A stretch of DNA of 64,000 nt from Formosa sp030427735 (GCF_051200825.1 NZ_CP195158.1:248001-312000); one strand, 5' to 3'; counted from the stretch's first letter, positions 53,174-62,808 are shown. Notes: generated from the letters alone by a model not told the origin. Numbers and translations are program-made.

Positions 53174-55900
53174 TTATAAATTGTTAATTGTCCAAGATAC
53201 ATAATACATAGATCCTATATAGCCAGTACCAATAGCGGTAAAGTATTCGTCGCCTAACATGTTTGTAGCGCCTAGTTTAAATGAAGATTTTAACTTTGGG
53301 ACTCTGTAATTTAATTGCGCATCTAAAGTATGGTAGGCTGGAATGTCGCCATCTCCAAATGTTGCTTGCCAAAAATAAGCATCACTCCAGCGCCAAGCTA
53401 CATTAAAACCAAAATTGGTAAACAAATCGGTGTTACCAAAACCTACTTTTACTTTGTGCTCTGGGGTGTTAAAGCTAGTTCTGAAATCTGGATATTTTGC
53501 TTGATCGAAATCTTGCTTAGAGTACGTGTAGTTGGCACTTAAATCATAATCGCCAAATACTTTAGTAGAGGCTTGTACAGAAGCACCGTAAGCATTTACA
53601 TCGGCATCGGAGTTTGTGTAAGTCTGGTAGGCTTTATAATCGCCGTTTTGCAGTGCTGCTAACGATAAACTATTGTCTCCTACTGTACCATAAAAGGGAA
53701 CGAGTACTGTTTCGTTCGAAATAAAATCTGTATACGAATTGTAGTATACGCTTAAATCGATAATGGTATGATCTAATTTACCACGATAGCCTATTTCGAA
53801 AGACGATACGCGTTCTGGTTTCACAATATCAACATCTGAAGCTACAGGAGCACCATTCTCTACAGAGTTTAAAGAAAAGGAATTTTCGTAAGCTGCACGA
53901 CCAACTACAGACGTGGTTGCTGGTTGGCCCATAGCTTGCCCACTGGCGCTAATGTTATATGTTCGTACATCGCGATCTAAATTACTTTCTGCCGATCCTA
54001 CTAAAATGGCTCTACCAGCATCTAAACCTATAAATAAATCTTGCGTGGTTGGATTTCTAAAACCAGTTTGGAACGAACCTCTAATATTATGGTCGCCTTG
54101 TTTACCCATGGTATAGCCTAAAGATAATCGTGGCGAGAAGAAACCGTCAAAAAGTTCCGATTTATCGTAACGTAAGGATGCTGTAAGTTTTAAGGCTTCA
54201 TTTTCTAAGAATTTTTTCTGAACTTGAGTGTAAAAGCCCATTTCAGAATATTTTATAGGGCCATCATTATCGGTGTAAATAGTACCGAAGGAATTTAAGT
54301 CGTATTGTCTAAACGATCCACCAACTTGAATTTCTGCCCAATCAATTAAATGGCTAAAATTGTAGTTTGCGTCGGCATGGTAGTATTTTGAAGCGTCTTG
54401 AAATTTAGAACCCGTATTTAAATCGGGATCATTTGTAACTTTTTCAAATGCTTCATTAAAAGCGGCTGTTCCAGGTTCTAGTCGGCCTTCGTCTGCAGCA
54501 GCTCTTGCCAATTTATGGGCTTCGGTATCTGTCATGCCACCTAAGGTAGCGCCTGCATAGGTTTGAATGTAGTCTCCAAACCAATCTTGGTCACTTTTCC
54601 AGGTTCTGTTAATGTTTATTCCTGTAAATACCATGTCGTAAGAATCTCCAGCTTTATCGCCTACCATATACCCGCGTACAAAAAAGTTGTCGTTTCTAAC
54701 TTCTATTTTATGTTGTTGTTGAAAAAAGTCGGCAATATTATATCTGTTGGTTCCTTGGTAGATGGTGTTTCCTGTTCCTACTTTTCCAACATATTGAATC
54801 TCGAAATCGTCTTTCCATGGTCTAAAATAGACTCCCCAATCGCCTTTTATACTTTGCGCTTTGTATTCGGTTAACACATTTTCGTTATACCCCGTTCTGC
54901 TTACTACTACATCTGGAATAATGCCCAAACCGCCAGAGGCTGCTCTAATATTTGTAGATACTTCGTCGCCATATACGTTATAACCATCGTAGTCTACGGC
55001 GTCTCTTGTTGCTCCCGTTCCAGGTTTCCCTTGGTAATTATCGGCAGCCCAGTCTGTACCTTTTAGCCAGCCAAAATTGACTTTTACAGCAAAAGCATCG
55101 CTAAATTTATGTGCGATTCTTACACCTACATCGGTATAAGAGTTGGTGCCAGCTGCATCTTGGGTGGTAATACCTTGCTTAACGTAGCCGCTTATTCCTG
55201 AAAACTCGAAAGGATTTTTACTGCGCATAAATAAAATACCATTAAAGGCATTTGCTCCATACAGAGCCGAAGATGCTCCTGGAAGTAATTCTACACTAAG
55301 TACATCGGTTTCTGTCATTCCTACCAAATTTCCTAACGGAAAGTTTAGGGCAGGAGTCGAGTTGTCCATACCGTCTACCAACTGCATAAATCGGGTGTTG
55401 GAAAACGATGCGAATCCTCTGGTGTTAATGGATTTAAAGGTTAAACTATTGGTGTTAATATCTACGCCTTTAAGATTTTCTAAACCATCATAGAAATCGG
55501 CAGAGGCTGTGTTTTTTATTTCTTTTAAACCAAAACGTTCTACGGTAACGGGCGACTCGAATATGCGCTCTGGCGTTCTAGACGCCGAAATAACAACTTC
55601 GTCCAGCTCTGTTCCTTCTTTAAGGGTAAAAGCTAAAGTTTGATTGTTTTGCGAAACCTCGATGATTTGTTTATCGAAACCTACGCTACTGGCCTGAACC
55701 GTAAAAGGTGGATTTTGATTAACCGTTAAGGTGAAATTTCCATCAAAATCGGTTACAGTCCCAGTAGAAGTTCCTAATACAATAATATTAGCTCCAGGTA
55801 TCGGCTGGCTATTATCATCTGTAACACTTCCGGAAATTGTAGTTTGTGCAAAGGTTACTGCACAAACAAGCATAACCATAAAGGAAAGAATGTTTTTCAT
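53174..55900 (-). CDS. TonB-dependent receptor paired with an SGNH hydrolase
   Basis: A 908-residue outer-membrane receptor: signal peptide (VTFAQ, residue 19), carboxypeptidase-like beta domain (about 20-95, ISGSVTDDNSQPIPGANIIVLGTSTGT), TonB box region LDEVVISASRTPERIFESPVTVER, plug (GVDINTNSLTFKSINTRGF, MQLVDGMDNSTPALNFP, PGASSALYGANAFNGILFMRSK) and a barrel ending YYVSWTINNL. No SusD partner, so it is not a glycan SusCD pair. Co-transcribed with the SGNH lipoprotein 12 bases downstream; an esterified or lipid-like substrate is inferred. Upstream 223 bases hold the promoter, though no exact TAnnTTTG box is seen. Confidence 0.9.
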   Translation of the reverse strand: MKNILSFMVMLVCAVTFAQTTISGSVTDDNSQPIPGANIIVLGTSTGTVTDFDGNFTLTVNQNPPFTVQASSVGFDKQIIEVSQNNQTLAFTLKEGTELDEVVISASRTPERIFESPVTVERFGLKEIKNTASADFYDGLENLKGVDINTNSLTFKSINTRGFASFSNTRFMQLVDGMDNSTPALNFPLGNLVGMTETDVLSVELLPGASSALYGANAFNGILFMRSKNPFEFSGISGYVKQGITTQDAAGTNSYTDVGVRIAHKFSDAFAVKVNFGWLKGTDWAADNYQGKPGTGATRDAVDYDGYNVYGDEVSTNIRAASGGLGIIPDVVVSRTGYNENVLTEYKAQSIKGDWGVYFRPWKDDFEIQYVGKVGTGNTIYQGTNRYNIADFFQQQHKIEVRNDNFFVRGYMVGDKAGDSYDMVFTGININRTWKSDQDWFGDYIQTYAGATLGGMTDTEAHKLARAAADEGRLEPGTAAFNEAFEKVTNDPDLNTGSKFQDASKYYHADANYNFSHLIDWAEIQVGGSFRQYDLNSFGTIYTDNDGPIKYSEMGFYTQVQKKFLENEALKLTASLRYDKSELFDGFFSPRLSLGYTMGKQGDHNIRGSFQTGFRNPTTQDLFIGLDAGRAILVGSAESNLDRDVRTYNISASGQAMGQPATTSVVGRAAYENSFSLNSVENGAPVASDVDIVKPERVSSFEIGYRGKLDHTIIDLSVYYNSYTDFISNETVLVPFYGTVGDNSLSLAALQNGDYKAYQTYTNSDADVNAYGASVQASTKVFGDYDLSANYTYSKQDFDQAKYPDFRTSFNTPEHKVKVGFGNTDLFTNFGFNVAWRWSDAYFWQATFGDGDIPAYHTLDAQLNYRVPKLKSSFKLGATNMLGDEYFTAIGTGYIGSMYYVSWTINNL

Positions 55901-56063
55901 ATTTAAGTTTAAGTTGGATTATTTTATGAGCAATATACATTTTTTACACCATCTGAAAAAGAAAGTTGATAAAAATTATGCATGCATAGTAAAAAATCGT
56001 CAAAAAAAGTAATAAATATTTATTGAATTCTTATTTAAGGGAAGGTGTATTCGTAATAAAAAC

Positions 56064-56095
56064 AAAGGCATTTTCATGAAATTGAAAATGCCTTT
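56064..56095 (-). terminator. glmS terminator
   Basis: AAAGGCATTTTC (56064-56075) pairs perfectly with GAAAATGCCTTT (56084-56095); read on the minus strand the stem is followed by GTTTTTATT. Lies 29 bases after the glmS stop. Confidence 0.88.
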
Positions 56096-56123
56096 GCGTG
56101 ATAAAATGTGTTGTATGTTATGT

Positions 56124-57971
56124 TTACTCTACAGTAACCGATTTTGCTAAGTTACGTGGCTGATCTACATTTTTGCCCAACATTACTGCAATATGGTACG
56201 ATAATAATTGTAGCGGAATGGTAGTTAAAAGCGGCGACAGCGCTTCTAAAGTTTCAGGAACTTCTATAACGTGGTCTGCTAAGTCTTTTACCTGAGTATC
56301 TCCTTCTGTAACTACGCCAATAATTTTTCCTTTTCTAGATTTTATTTCCTGAATATTACTTACTACTTTTTCGTAATGCCCTTTTTTGGTAGCAATTACA
56401 ATTACAGGCATTTGCTCGTCTATTAAAGCAATAGGGCCGTGCTTCATTTCTGCTGCTGGGTAGCCTTCTGCGTGTATGTAAGAGATTTCTTTTAATTTTA
56501 AAGCACCTTCTAAAGCTACAGGGAAATTATATCCTCTACCTAAATACAAACAGTTTTTGGCTGTTTTATAAATGTCGGCTACGGTTTTTACATAGCTGTC
56601 CGATTCTAATGCCTTTTTAACTTTATCGGGAATAAGTTCCAATTCGATTAAATGATGACGGAAATCGGAGCTAGAAATAGTGCCTTTAGCTCTAGCCAAA
56701 CGCAATGCGATAAGCGATAGTACCGTTATTTGTGTTGTGAACGCTTTTGTTGAAGCAACACCAATTTCTGGGCCAGCATGTGTATAAGCTCCTGCATGGG
56801 TTTCTCTGGCGATAGAAGAACCTACAACATTACAAACGCCAAATACAAAAGCACCTTTAGATTTTGCTAATTTTATAGCGGCCAAAGTATCGGCAGTTTC
56901 GCCAGATTGCGAGATGGCAATAACAATATCTTTTTCTGTAATAACCGGATTTCTATATCTGAATTCCGAAGCATATTCTACTTCTACAGGAATTCTTGCC
57001 AAATCTTCAAAAATATATTCCGAAACCAGACCTGCATGCCAAGATGTACCGCAGGCAACAATTATAATGCGTTCCGCATTTAAGAATTTCTTCATATTGT
57101 CTTCTACGCCAGACATTTTTATAATGGCTTCGTTAGACAATAAACGACCTCTAAAGGTGTCTAGAATAGCACTTGGTTGCTCGTAAATTTCTTTTAACAT
57201 AAAATGTTCGTAGCCGCCTTTTTCTATTTGTTCAAGATTTAATTGTAAGGCTTGAACGTAAGGGTCTACCATAGAGTCGTCTTTAATTTTTCTAATTTTT
57301 ACGTCTCTACCTAATCTTATAATTGCTAATTCTTCGTCTTCTAAATAAATGGCATTTTTAGTAAATTCTAAAAATGGCGAAGCGTCGCTAGCTATAAAAA
57401 ATTCGTCTTTACCAACACCAATTGCTAAGGGGCTTCCTAAGCGTGCTGCAATAATCTCGTCGGGTTTATTTTTATCGAAAACCGCAATGGCATAAGCACC
57501 GATGACTTGATTTAAAGCCACCTGAACAGCTTTACCAAGTTTCAAGTTTTCTTTGCTCATTACATCTTCAATAAGGTTTACCAGAACTTCGGTATCGGTA
57601 TCCGATTTAAAGGTGTAACCTCTTTCTTTTAGAGCTTTTTTTAAGGACTCGTAGTTTTCGATAATACCGTTGTGGATAATCACTAGATTCTCAGAATTGG
57701 AATAGTGCGGATGTGAGTTAACATCGTTAGGGACTCCATGGGTTGCCCATCGGGTATGACCTAAAGCAATATGGCCATCTGTTGTTAATTCTCTTTTTAC
57801 TTTATCTTCTAGGTCGACAACTTTGCCTTTGGTTTTGGCAACTTTTAGATGTTCGCCATCAAAAAGTGCAATGCCAGCACTGTCGTAACCACGATATTCT
57901 AGGCGTTTAAGACCGTTTATTACAATTGGGTAGGCTTCTCTGTAGCCTATATATCCTACAATTCCACACAT
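56124..57971 (-). CDS. glmS: Glutamine-fructose-6-phosphate aminotransferase (isomerizing)
   Basis: A 615-residue enzyme that makes glucosamine-6-P from fructose-6-P and glutamine, the entry step to UDP-GlcNAc for peptidoglycan and lipid A. The N-terminal glutaminase starts MCGIVGYIG with nucleophile Cys2 after Met removal; two SIS domains follow (about 290-420 and 460-595), with CGTSWHAG, SQSGETADTLAA and EGALKLKEISYIHAEGYPAAEMKHGPIAL; it ends LAKSVTVE. It works against NagB of the GlcNAc locus, so the two need opposite regulation. No glmS ribozyme is seen in the 7 bases after the DUF4270 gene. Follows that gene directly, so they share a transcript. Confidence 0.97.
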   Translation of the reverse strand: MCGIVGYIGYREAYPIVINGLKRLEYRGYDSAGIALFDGEHLKVAKTKGKVVDLEDKVKRELTTDGHIALGHTRWATHGVPNDVNSHPHYSNSENLVIIHNGIIENYESLKKALKERGYTFKSDTDTEVLVNLIEDVMSKENLKLGKAVQVALNQVIGAYAIAVFDKNKPDEIIAARLGSPLAIGVGKDEFFIASDASPFLEFTKNAIYLEDEELAIIRLGRDVKIRKIKDDSMVDPYVQALQLNLEQIEKGGYEHFMLKEIYEQPSAILDTFRGRLLSNEAIIKMSGVEDNMKKFLNAERIIIVACGTSWHAGLVSEYIFEDLARIPVEVEYASEFRYRNPVITEKDIVIAISQSGETADTLAAIKLAKSKGAFVFGVCNVVGSSIARETHAGAYTHAGPEIGVASTKAFTTQITVLSLIALRLARAKGTISSSDFRHHLIELELIPDKVKKALESDSYVKTVADIYKTAKNCLYLGRGYNFPVALEGALKLKEISYIHAEGYPAAEMKHGPIALIDEQMPVIVIATKKGHYEKVVSNIQEIKSRKGKIIGVVTEGDTQVKDLADHVIEVPETLEALSPLLTTIPLQLLSYHIAVMLGKNVDQPRNLAKSVTVE

Positions 57972-57977
57972 AGCTTT

Positions 57978-59591
57978 TTAGTTTTCTGTTTCAGTATCGG
58001 TATAGTAAATTTCGAATTTTACACGTAAATTTTCAGGAACATTACTGTTGGATCCATATAAAATAGTGCCTTTAGGCTCTAACACTGCTCCAGAAGGGAG
58101 TGTTGTTATCTCGTCGTTGTCGCTGTTTAATAAACGTGCATTTGAAACATTGTTTACATTTGTTGATAAAACTACGCCTAATTTAGTATTAGTTGAGTCT
58201 TTAAGCAAAATATTTTTGATGTGTTCTGTTAATCTGATTTTGTATTGGTGTGCACCGCCTACGCTTTCTGTTCTTTGCCCTAAGTGATAAATTTTTGAGT
58301 TATACGGGTCTGAGGTATTTGAAGATGGGTCGTAACCGTCTACATAATCTACCAAAGGCATGTTGTTTTTTACATCGTAAATATAGATTCTGTCGTAAGT
58401 ATGGTAATCGTCGGCAGTATATACTTTGTTAGGGTCTTCGTAAATAATTAATTGAGCTTCGTTAATAAGCCACTTGTTTTTCTTATTTTGGAATTCATTC
58501 AAAACATCCGAAAGGCCGTCACCGTCGTCGTCTTGGCCATAAAATAAATCGATAACACCCATAGAGCCTTCGCCGCCTTTAAGGTATAAGTTTTCATCGC
58601 CATCGGTAGTATTACCATCGGCGTATTCGGTATCGCTTTCAATGGTATTTAATCGGGTAGTGTTAAATTTTAATACGTATTCTGATGAAAGATATTCTTC
58701 GGAATCTTCGTCGCTAGAATCGTAATTGTCATTTCTGTAGGTGTAATATAAGGTAATGGCAGCATCGGTATTAGAAAGGTTTATTAAGGTTTGATGACCT
58801 CTATTGCTTACAGATTCTGTTTTAAAATATACACCTCTAAAATAATTTACAAAATTATCTTGATTACTTAATACAGGGCTACCTTCCTGGTTAATAATTA
58901 ATTCTTGCCAGAAATCTTTATTTGGTAATAGGGTTTTTAAGCGTGGCGATAAGCGTTCTAAAGTATCATTTTCTTCGGTTTCTTCGTTAAGTTCTGTAAT
59001 ATAAATTTCTGAAGGATCTGGTAAGAACTCGCCATTTTCGTAAAGTAACTGCCCCGTAAAATTATTGAAATTTATGGTCTCGTTGGCATTCGAGTAATAA
59101 ATTTGGGCTTCGTCAAAATTCGAGTCAGGATCTAAAGTTCTTAGGTAGTATGTGTTTTGGTACAACGATAATTTTATTGGATCGCTACCAAATAACGAAT
59201 CTAATTGATATGTAGAATTTCCATCATCATCTGTTTCTAACAGTGTAGAATAATATGGTAAAGTTAGCACTACAGAATCTACAGTGGCTTGGGTACCAAA
59301 TGTAGGATTGTAGCTTTGCGGTACCATTTGCGAAACAATATTGGCGGTGCTTGGCCCATATTCAGGATCGTTAAATACGCCAAGTAGGTTAGACGACAAT
59401 CCGGTGGTTTGTACAGGCTTTACTTTTTTTGTGTAAGCAAGAACAGGAAAACGGGCGCTATCTGTAGCAAAATCCTTATTTCCTATAATGTTGGTGCCTA
59501 TGGTGTTGTAATCTTTATCGCAACTTATAAAAGCGCAGATTAATAAAATAAAGATGCTATAGCGTTTAAATACGTTTAAAATCTTTTTCAT
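57978..59591 (-). CDS. DUF4270 family lipoprotein
   Basis: A 537-residue exported protein with an N-terminal membrane-type signal and lipobox Cys near residue 24 (ICAFISCDKDYNTIGTN). The family DUF4270 is restricted to Bacteroidota; the typical opening D-x-x-xIGTNIIG and the paired QSYNPTFGTQATVDSVVLTLPY segment are present. Acidic Asp/Asn-rich stretches (about 285-360) could bind calcium. Function unknown, with no enzyme motif; probably a surface beta-sandwich protein. Sits between the half-size starch synthase (26 bases upstream) and glmS. Confidence 0.85.
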   Translation of the reverse strand: MKKILNVFKRYSIFILLICAFISCDKDYNTIGTNIIGNKDFATDSARFPVLAYTKKVKPVQTTGLSSNLLGVFNDPEYGPSTANIVSQMVPQSYNPTFGTQATVDSVVLTLPYYSTLLETDDDGNSTYQLDSLFGSDPIKLSLYQNTYYLRTLDPDSNFDEAQIYYSNANETINFNNFTGQLLYENGEFLPDPSEIYITELNEETEENDTLERLSPRLKTLLPNKDFWQELIINQEGSPVLSNQDNFVNYFRGVYFKTESVSNRGHQTLINLSNTDAAITLYYTYRNDNYDSSDEDSEEYLSSEYVLKFNTTRLNTIESDTEYADGNTTDGDENLYLKGGEGSMGVIDLFYGQDDDGDGLSDVLNEFQNKKNKWLINEAQLIIYEDPNKVYTADDYHTYDRIYIYDVKNNMPLVDYVDGYDPSSNTSDPYNSKIYHLGQRTESVGGAHQYKIRLTEHIKNILLKDSTNTKLGVVLSTNVNNVSNARLLNSDNDEITTLPSGAVLEPKGTILYGSNSNVPENLRVKFEIYYTDTETEN

Positions 59592-59616
59592 AGATGTAAA
59601 ATGGGTGTAGCGCTTA

Positions 59617-60426
59617 TTATTTTAAGACTTCGGTCATGTAAAAATTAGAATAAGCCTCGCTAAATTCTTCTTTATCTTTATATTCTAAAACAGGTTTATC
59701 TACACTGTTAAGATGTGCTGTTAGCTCGTCTGGAATTTCTTCGGAAGCGACAATTACGGCATCGGAATAGTCTATAGCAACTTTCATTAAATTGTTGTAA
59801 GACGGCTCGCTAAGCGTATTAACAACGTTGTCGTTTACATTGTCGAATTTCACTTTTGATGCCATTTCTTTATTTAATGTGCCTTCAAAACCTTGGTTGT
59901 AAATAGATGTTACAATTTTACTGTCGCTAAATAAAGGCTCGCCAGCAAAATACTCTTTAAGGTAAAGTGGTAAAAGAGCAGCCAACCAACCGTGAACATG
60001 AATAATATCTGGCGACCAGTTTAATTTTTTAACCGTTTCTATAACACCTTTGGCAAAGAAAATAGCACGTTCGTCGTTGTCTTCAAAAAGAGCGCCATTC
60101 TCGTCGGTTAGCGTCGCTTTTCGTTTAAAATATTCGTCGTTATCTATAAAATAAACTTGAATGCGTTCTTTAGGTATCGAGGCCACTTTTATAATAAGAG
60201 GCATGTCTAAATCGTTAATAACTAAGTTGATACCTGAAAGTCTTATAACCTCGTGTAATTGATGTCTTCTTTCGTTTATATTACCATATCTTGGCATAAA
60301 AATCCTAATCTGGCCACCTTGTTGGTTTACCATTCTAGGGGCTTCAAACGACATGGATGAGATTTCTGTTTCTGGTAAATAGGGAACTACTTCAGATGAT
60401 ACGTATAATATCCTCTTATCTTTCAT
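59617..60426 (-). CDS. Half-size glycogen/starch synthase (GT5 N-terminal domain only)
   Basis: A 269-residue protein that matches only the N-terminal Rossmann domain of GT5 glycogen synthases (about 480 residues). RILYVSSEVVPYL opens the domain, IIHVHGWLAALLPLYLK is the conserved HDW-type helix and SIYNQGFEG matches the HNxxxQG motif. The ADP-glucose-binding KTGG motif is replaced by PETE (around residues 18-21), and the whole C-terminal nucleotide-sugar domain is missing, so glycogen synthase activity is unlikely. From memory this short form is kept at this place (DUF4270-panC) across Flavobacteriia, which argues for a real but different function, maybe binding. Divergent from panC, 110 bases apart. 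Confidence 0.82.
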   Translation of the reverse strand: MKDKRILYVSSEVVPYLPETEISSMSFEAPRMVNQQGGQIRIFMPRYGNINERRHQLHEVIRLSGINLVINDLDMPLIIKVASIPKERIQVYFIDNDEYFKRKATLTDENGALFEDNDERAIFFAKGVIETVKKLNWSPDIIHVHGWLAALLPLYLKEYFAGEPLFSDSKIVTSIYNQGFEGTLNKEMASKVKFDNVNDNVVNTLSEPSYNNLMKVAIDYSDAVIVASEEIPDELTAHLNSVDKPVLEYKDKEEFSEAYSNFYMTEVLK

Positions 60427-60505
60427 AAATTACTCGGCTTTTTGAAAATTCAAAATAAAAAACACGCAAAATTACAAAAATTTATGCAGATTGCCAGTAA
60501 AATAT

Positions 60506-60513
60506 TAAGTTTG
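60506..60513 (+). promoter_or_regulatory. -7 promoter box TAAGTTTG for panC
   Basis: Exact TAnnTTTG match 24 bases before the GTG start; TATG sits at the expected -33 position after a 19-base spacer. Confidence 0.6.
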
Positions 60514-60536
60514 CACGCGTTAATTTTTTATTAAGA

Positions 60537-61385
60537 GTGAAGACAATTACACAAAAATCGGAACTAAAATCGATAATTGAAGATTTAAAATCGCAAAACA
60601 AAACTGTTGGTTTAGTGCCTACAATGGGAGCTTTGCATGACGGACATTTGTCGTTGGTAAGTAGGGCGTTGCAAGAGAACGATGTAGTTGTTGTTAGTAT
60701 TTTTGTGAACCCAACGCAGTTTAATAATCCTGAAGATTTAGAGAAATACCCAAGAACCTTAAACATTGATTTGGAGTTGTTAGCGACGGTGTCCGATACC
60801 ATTTTGGTGTATACGCCAAGTGCAGAAGATGTGTACGACAACAACGTGGTTTCTGAGCATTTTGATTTCGACGGATTAGAGCATCAAATGGAGGGTAAAT
60901 TCAGGCCAGGACATTTTGACGGGGTGGGCACGATCGTTAAGCGTTTGTTTGAAATTGTAACTCCAGATCGAGCCTATTTTGGTGAAAAAGATTTTCAGCA
61001 GTTGGCAATCATCCGGTCGTTGGTTAAAAACCATAACATTCCTGTAGCTATTGTAGGTTGCGAAATTTTAAGAGAACCATCTGGTCTGGCAATGAGTTCA
61101 AGAAATGTAAGGTTAAAGCCAGAATATGCAGAAGCAGCACCTTTTATTTACGAAACTTTAAAGACTGCCAAATCGCAGTTTGGCACAAAAAGTGCTATAG
61201 AGATAACGCAATGGGTTGAAAATGAGTTTGAAGCACATCCGTTATTAAAGTTGGAATATTTTACAATAGCAGATGCCGATACTCTAGAAACCGCCCGTAA
61301 CATAAACACGCAAACCACATATCGAGCGTTTATTGCTGTATTCGCAGACGATATAAGATTAATAGACAATATAGCACTAAATTAA
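60537..61385 (+). CDS. panC: Pantothenate synthetase
   Basis: Joins pantoate and beta-alanine with ATP to give pantothenate, the coenzyme A precursor. 282 residues from a GTG start at 60537; an internal ATG would cut into the conserved N-terminus. PTMGALHDGH at 28-37 is the ATP-binding HIGH-type motif; FVNPTQFN, FGEKDFQQLAIIR and REPSGLAMSSRN (KMSKS-like region) follow. PanD begins 14 bases downstream and supplies beta-alanine. Confidence 0.97.
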   Translation: MKTITQKSELKSIIEDLKSQNKTVGLVPTMGALHDGHLSLVSRALQENDVVVVSIFVNPTQFNNPEDLEKYPRTLNIDLELLATVSDTILVYTPSAEDVYDNNVVSEHFDFDGLEHQMEGKFRPGHFDGVGTIVKRLFEIVTPDRAYFGEKDFQQLAIIRSLVKNHNIPVAIVGCEILREPSGLAMSSRNVRLKPEYAEAAPFIYETLKTAKSQFGTKSAIEITQWVENEFEAHPLLKLEYFTIADADTLETARNINTQTTYRAFIAVFADDIRLIDNIALN

Positions 61386-61386
61386 T

Positions 61387-61394
61387 TATCTTTG
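61387..61394 (+). promoter_or_regulatory. -7 box TATCTTTG before panD
   Basis: Exact TAnnTTTG match in the 13-base gap plus the panC stop. Only 4 bases separate it from the ATG, so transcripts would be nearly leaderless; it may be chance. Confidence 0.3.
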
Positions 61395-61398
61395 CCAC

Positions 61399-61749
61399 AT
61401 GCAAGTTCAAGTAGTAAAATCTAAGATTCACAGAGTTAAATGTACTGGAGCAGACCTTAATTACATTGGTAGTATTACTATCGATGAAGATTTAATGGAT
61501 GCTGCAAATATTATACAGGGCGAAAAGGTTCAAATTGTAAATAACGACAATGGAGAACGCTTAGAAACCTATGTTATTCCTGGTCCGCGAAACAGCGGAG
61601 AAATCACACTTAACGGTGCGGCAGCCAGACGTGTTGCTGTAGGCGATACCCTTATTTTGATTACCTATGCTTTTATGGATTTTGAAGAAGCAAAAACTTT
61701 TAAACCGTCTTTGGTATTTCCAGACGAAGCTACCAATAAGTTGATATAG
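61399..61749 (+). CDS. panD: Aspartate 1-decarboxylase
   Basis: Turns aspartate into beta-alanine for pantothenate synthesis. A 116-residue proenzyme that cleaves itself at Gly24-Ser25 (NYIGSITID), leaving a pyruvoyl group on Ser25 as cofactor. Other conserved parts are KSKIHRVKCTGADL, AANIIQGEKVQIVN and GAAARRVAVGDTLILITYA. Follows panC and precedes a membrane protein with a TTG start 7 bases later. Confidence 0.97.
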   Translation: MQVQVVKSKIHRVKCTGADLNYIGSITIDEDLMDAANIIQGEKVQIVNNDNGERLETYVIPGPRNSGEITLNGAAARRVAVGDTLILITYAFMDFEEAKTFKPSLVFPDEATNKLI

Positions 61750-61756
61750 CAAAATA

Positions 61757-62716
61757 TTGAAACCTAAAGTATTTAAAATATTAAAACTTACACTCCCAAT
61801 TTTATTGGGAGTTTTTTTAATCTGGTATTCGCTGTCTAAAGTATCTGTAAGCGAATTGCTTGAGTATTTTAAAAATGCCAATTATTGGTGGATTCTTTTA
61901 GGCGGAATTTTAGGGTTACTCAGTCATTTGTCCAGGGCTTACCGTTGGTTGTTCATGCTCGAGCCTTTAGGATATAAGGTTAAGTATGGTAATAGTGTTA
62001 TGGCGGTTTTTGCGGCGTATTTAATAAATTATACCATACCTAGGGCTGGCGAAGTCGCTAGGGTTTCTATTTTATCTTCGTACGAGCATGTGCCTTTCGA
62101 AAAAGGTTTTGGCACGGTAGTCGCCGAGCGTATAGCCGATTTAATTGTTATGTTGGGCATTATACTTTTAACCTTGTGTTTTCAGTTCGATTTTATAATT
62201 CATTTTTTTTTCGAAAAATTTAATGTAACCAAACTCATCGTCATGGGATTTGGTGTCATCTTAATAGGAGTTGCTTTTATCCTTTACATCCGTAAAAGTC
62301 AATCTATAATTGCTACTAAAATTAAAAGTTTTATTTACGGTTTGCTTGAAGGTGGGTTGAGTATCTTTAAAATGAAAAAAAAATGGGCCTTTATAGCGCA
62401 TACGCTTTTTATATGGCTAATGTATGTGCTTATGTTTTATGTAACAACCTTTGCAGTGCAAGGTCTCCATCCTGTTACTCTAGGAGCCGTATTAATTGGT
62501 TTTATATCGGGAAGTTTTAGTATTGCAGCTACAAATGGTGGTATTGGTTCGTATCCTGTTGCGGTATATGCTGCATTTTCACTGTTTAATATGGCCGAAG
62601 GGCCTAGTATTGCTTTTGGGTGGATTATGTGGACATCGCAAACTTTAATGATTATTCTTTGTGGCGGTTTATCGCTGCTGTGGTTGCCCATATACAATAG
62701 GAAAACGAGTGAATAA
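61757..62716 (+). CDS. YbhN/lysylphosphatidylglycerol synthase-like membrane protein (TTG start)
   Basis: A 319-residue membrane protein with about eight helices of the UPF0104/LPG_synthase_TM flippase-like family; it lacks the soluble lysyl-transferase domain of MprF, so it does not make lysyl-lipids. Recognisable are NYTIPRAGEVARVSIL (about 95-110) and IGFISGSFSIAATNGGIGSYPVAVYAAFSLF, the C-terminal signature. It starts at TTG 61757; an upstream in-frame stop (TAG 61747-61749, end of panD) excludes earlier starts and the next Met is well into helix 2. Probably flips a lipid; substrate unknown. Confidence 0.85.
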   Translation: MKPKVFKILKLTLPILLGVFLIWYSLSKVSVSELLEYFKNANYWWILLGGILGLLSHLSRAYRWLFMLEPLGYKVKYGNSVMAVFAAYLINYTIPRAGEVARVSILSSYEHVPFEKGFGTVVAERIADLIVMLGIILLTLCFQFDFIIHFFFEKFNVTKLIVMGFGVILIGVAFILYIRKSQSIIATKIKSFIYGLLEGGLSIFKMKKKWAFIAHTLFIWLMYVLMFYVTTFAVQGLHPVTLGAVLIGFISGSFSIAATNGGIGSYPVAVYAAFSLFNMAEGPSIAFGWIMWTSQTLMIILCGGLSLLWLPIYNRKTSE

Positions 62717-62808
62717 TCTTGTTTTTGTGAATTGAAGCCATTCAAAAAAGTTTGTTTCAATTCAAAATTATTTTTTTATACCTTGCATAGCACTAACCAA
62801 ATTTTACT

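Noticed and set aside
57972..57977. glmS ribozyme
   Set aside because: Only 6 bases separate DUF4270 and glmS, so there is no room for one.
59617..60426. Full glycogen synthase broken by a frameshift
   Set aside because: Downstream sequence (below 59617) encodes the DUF4270 lipoprotein in normal form, with no remnant of the C-terminal glycosyltransferase domain.
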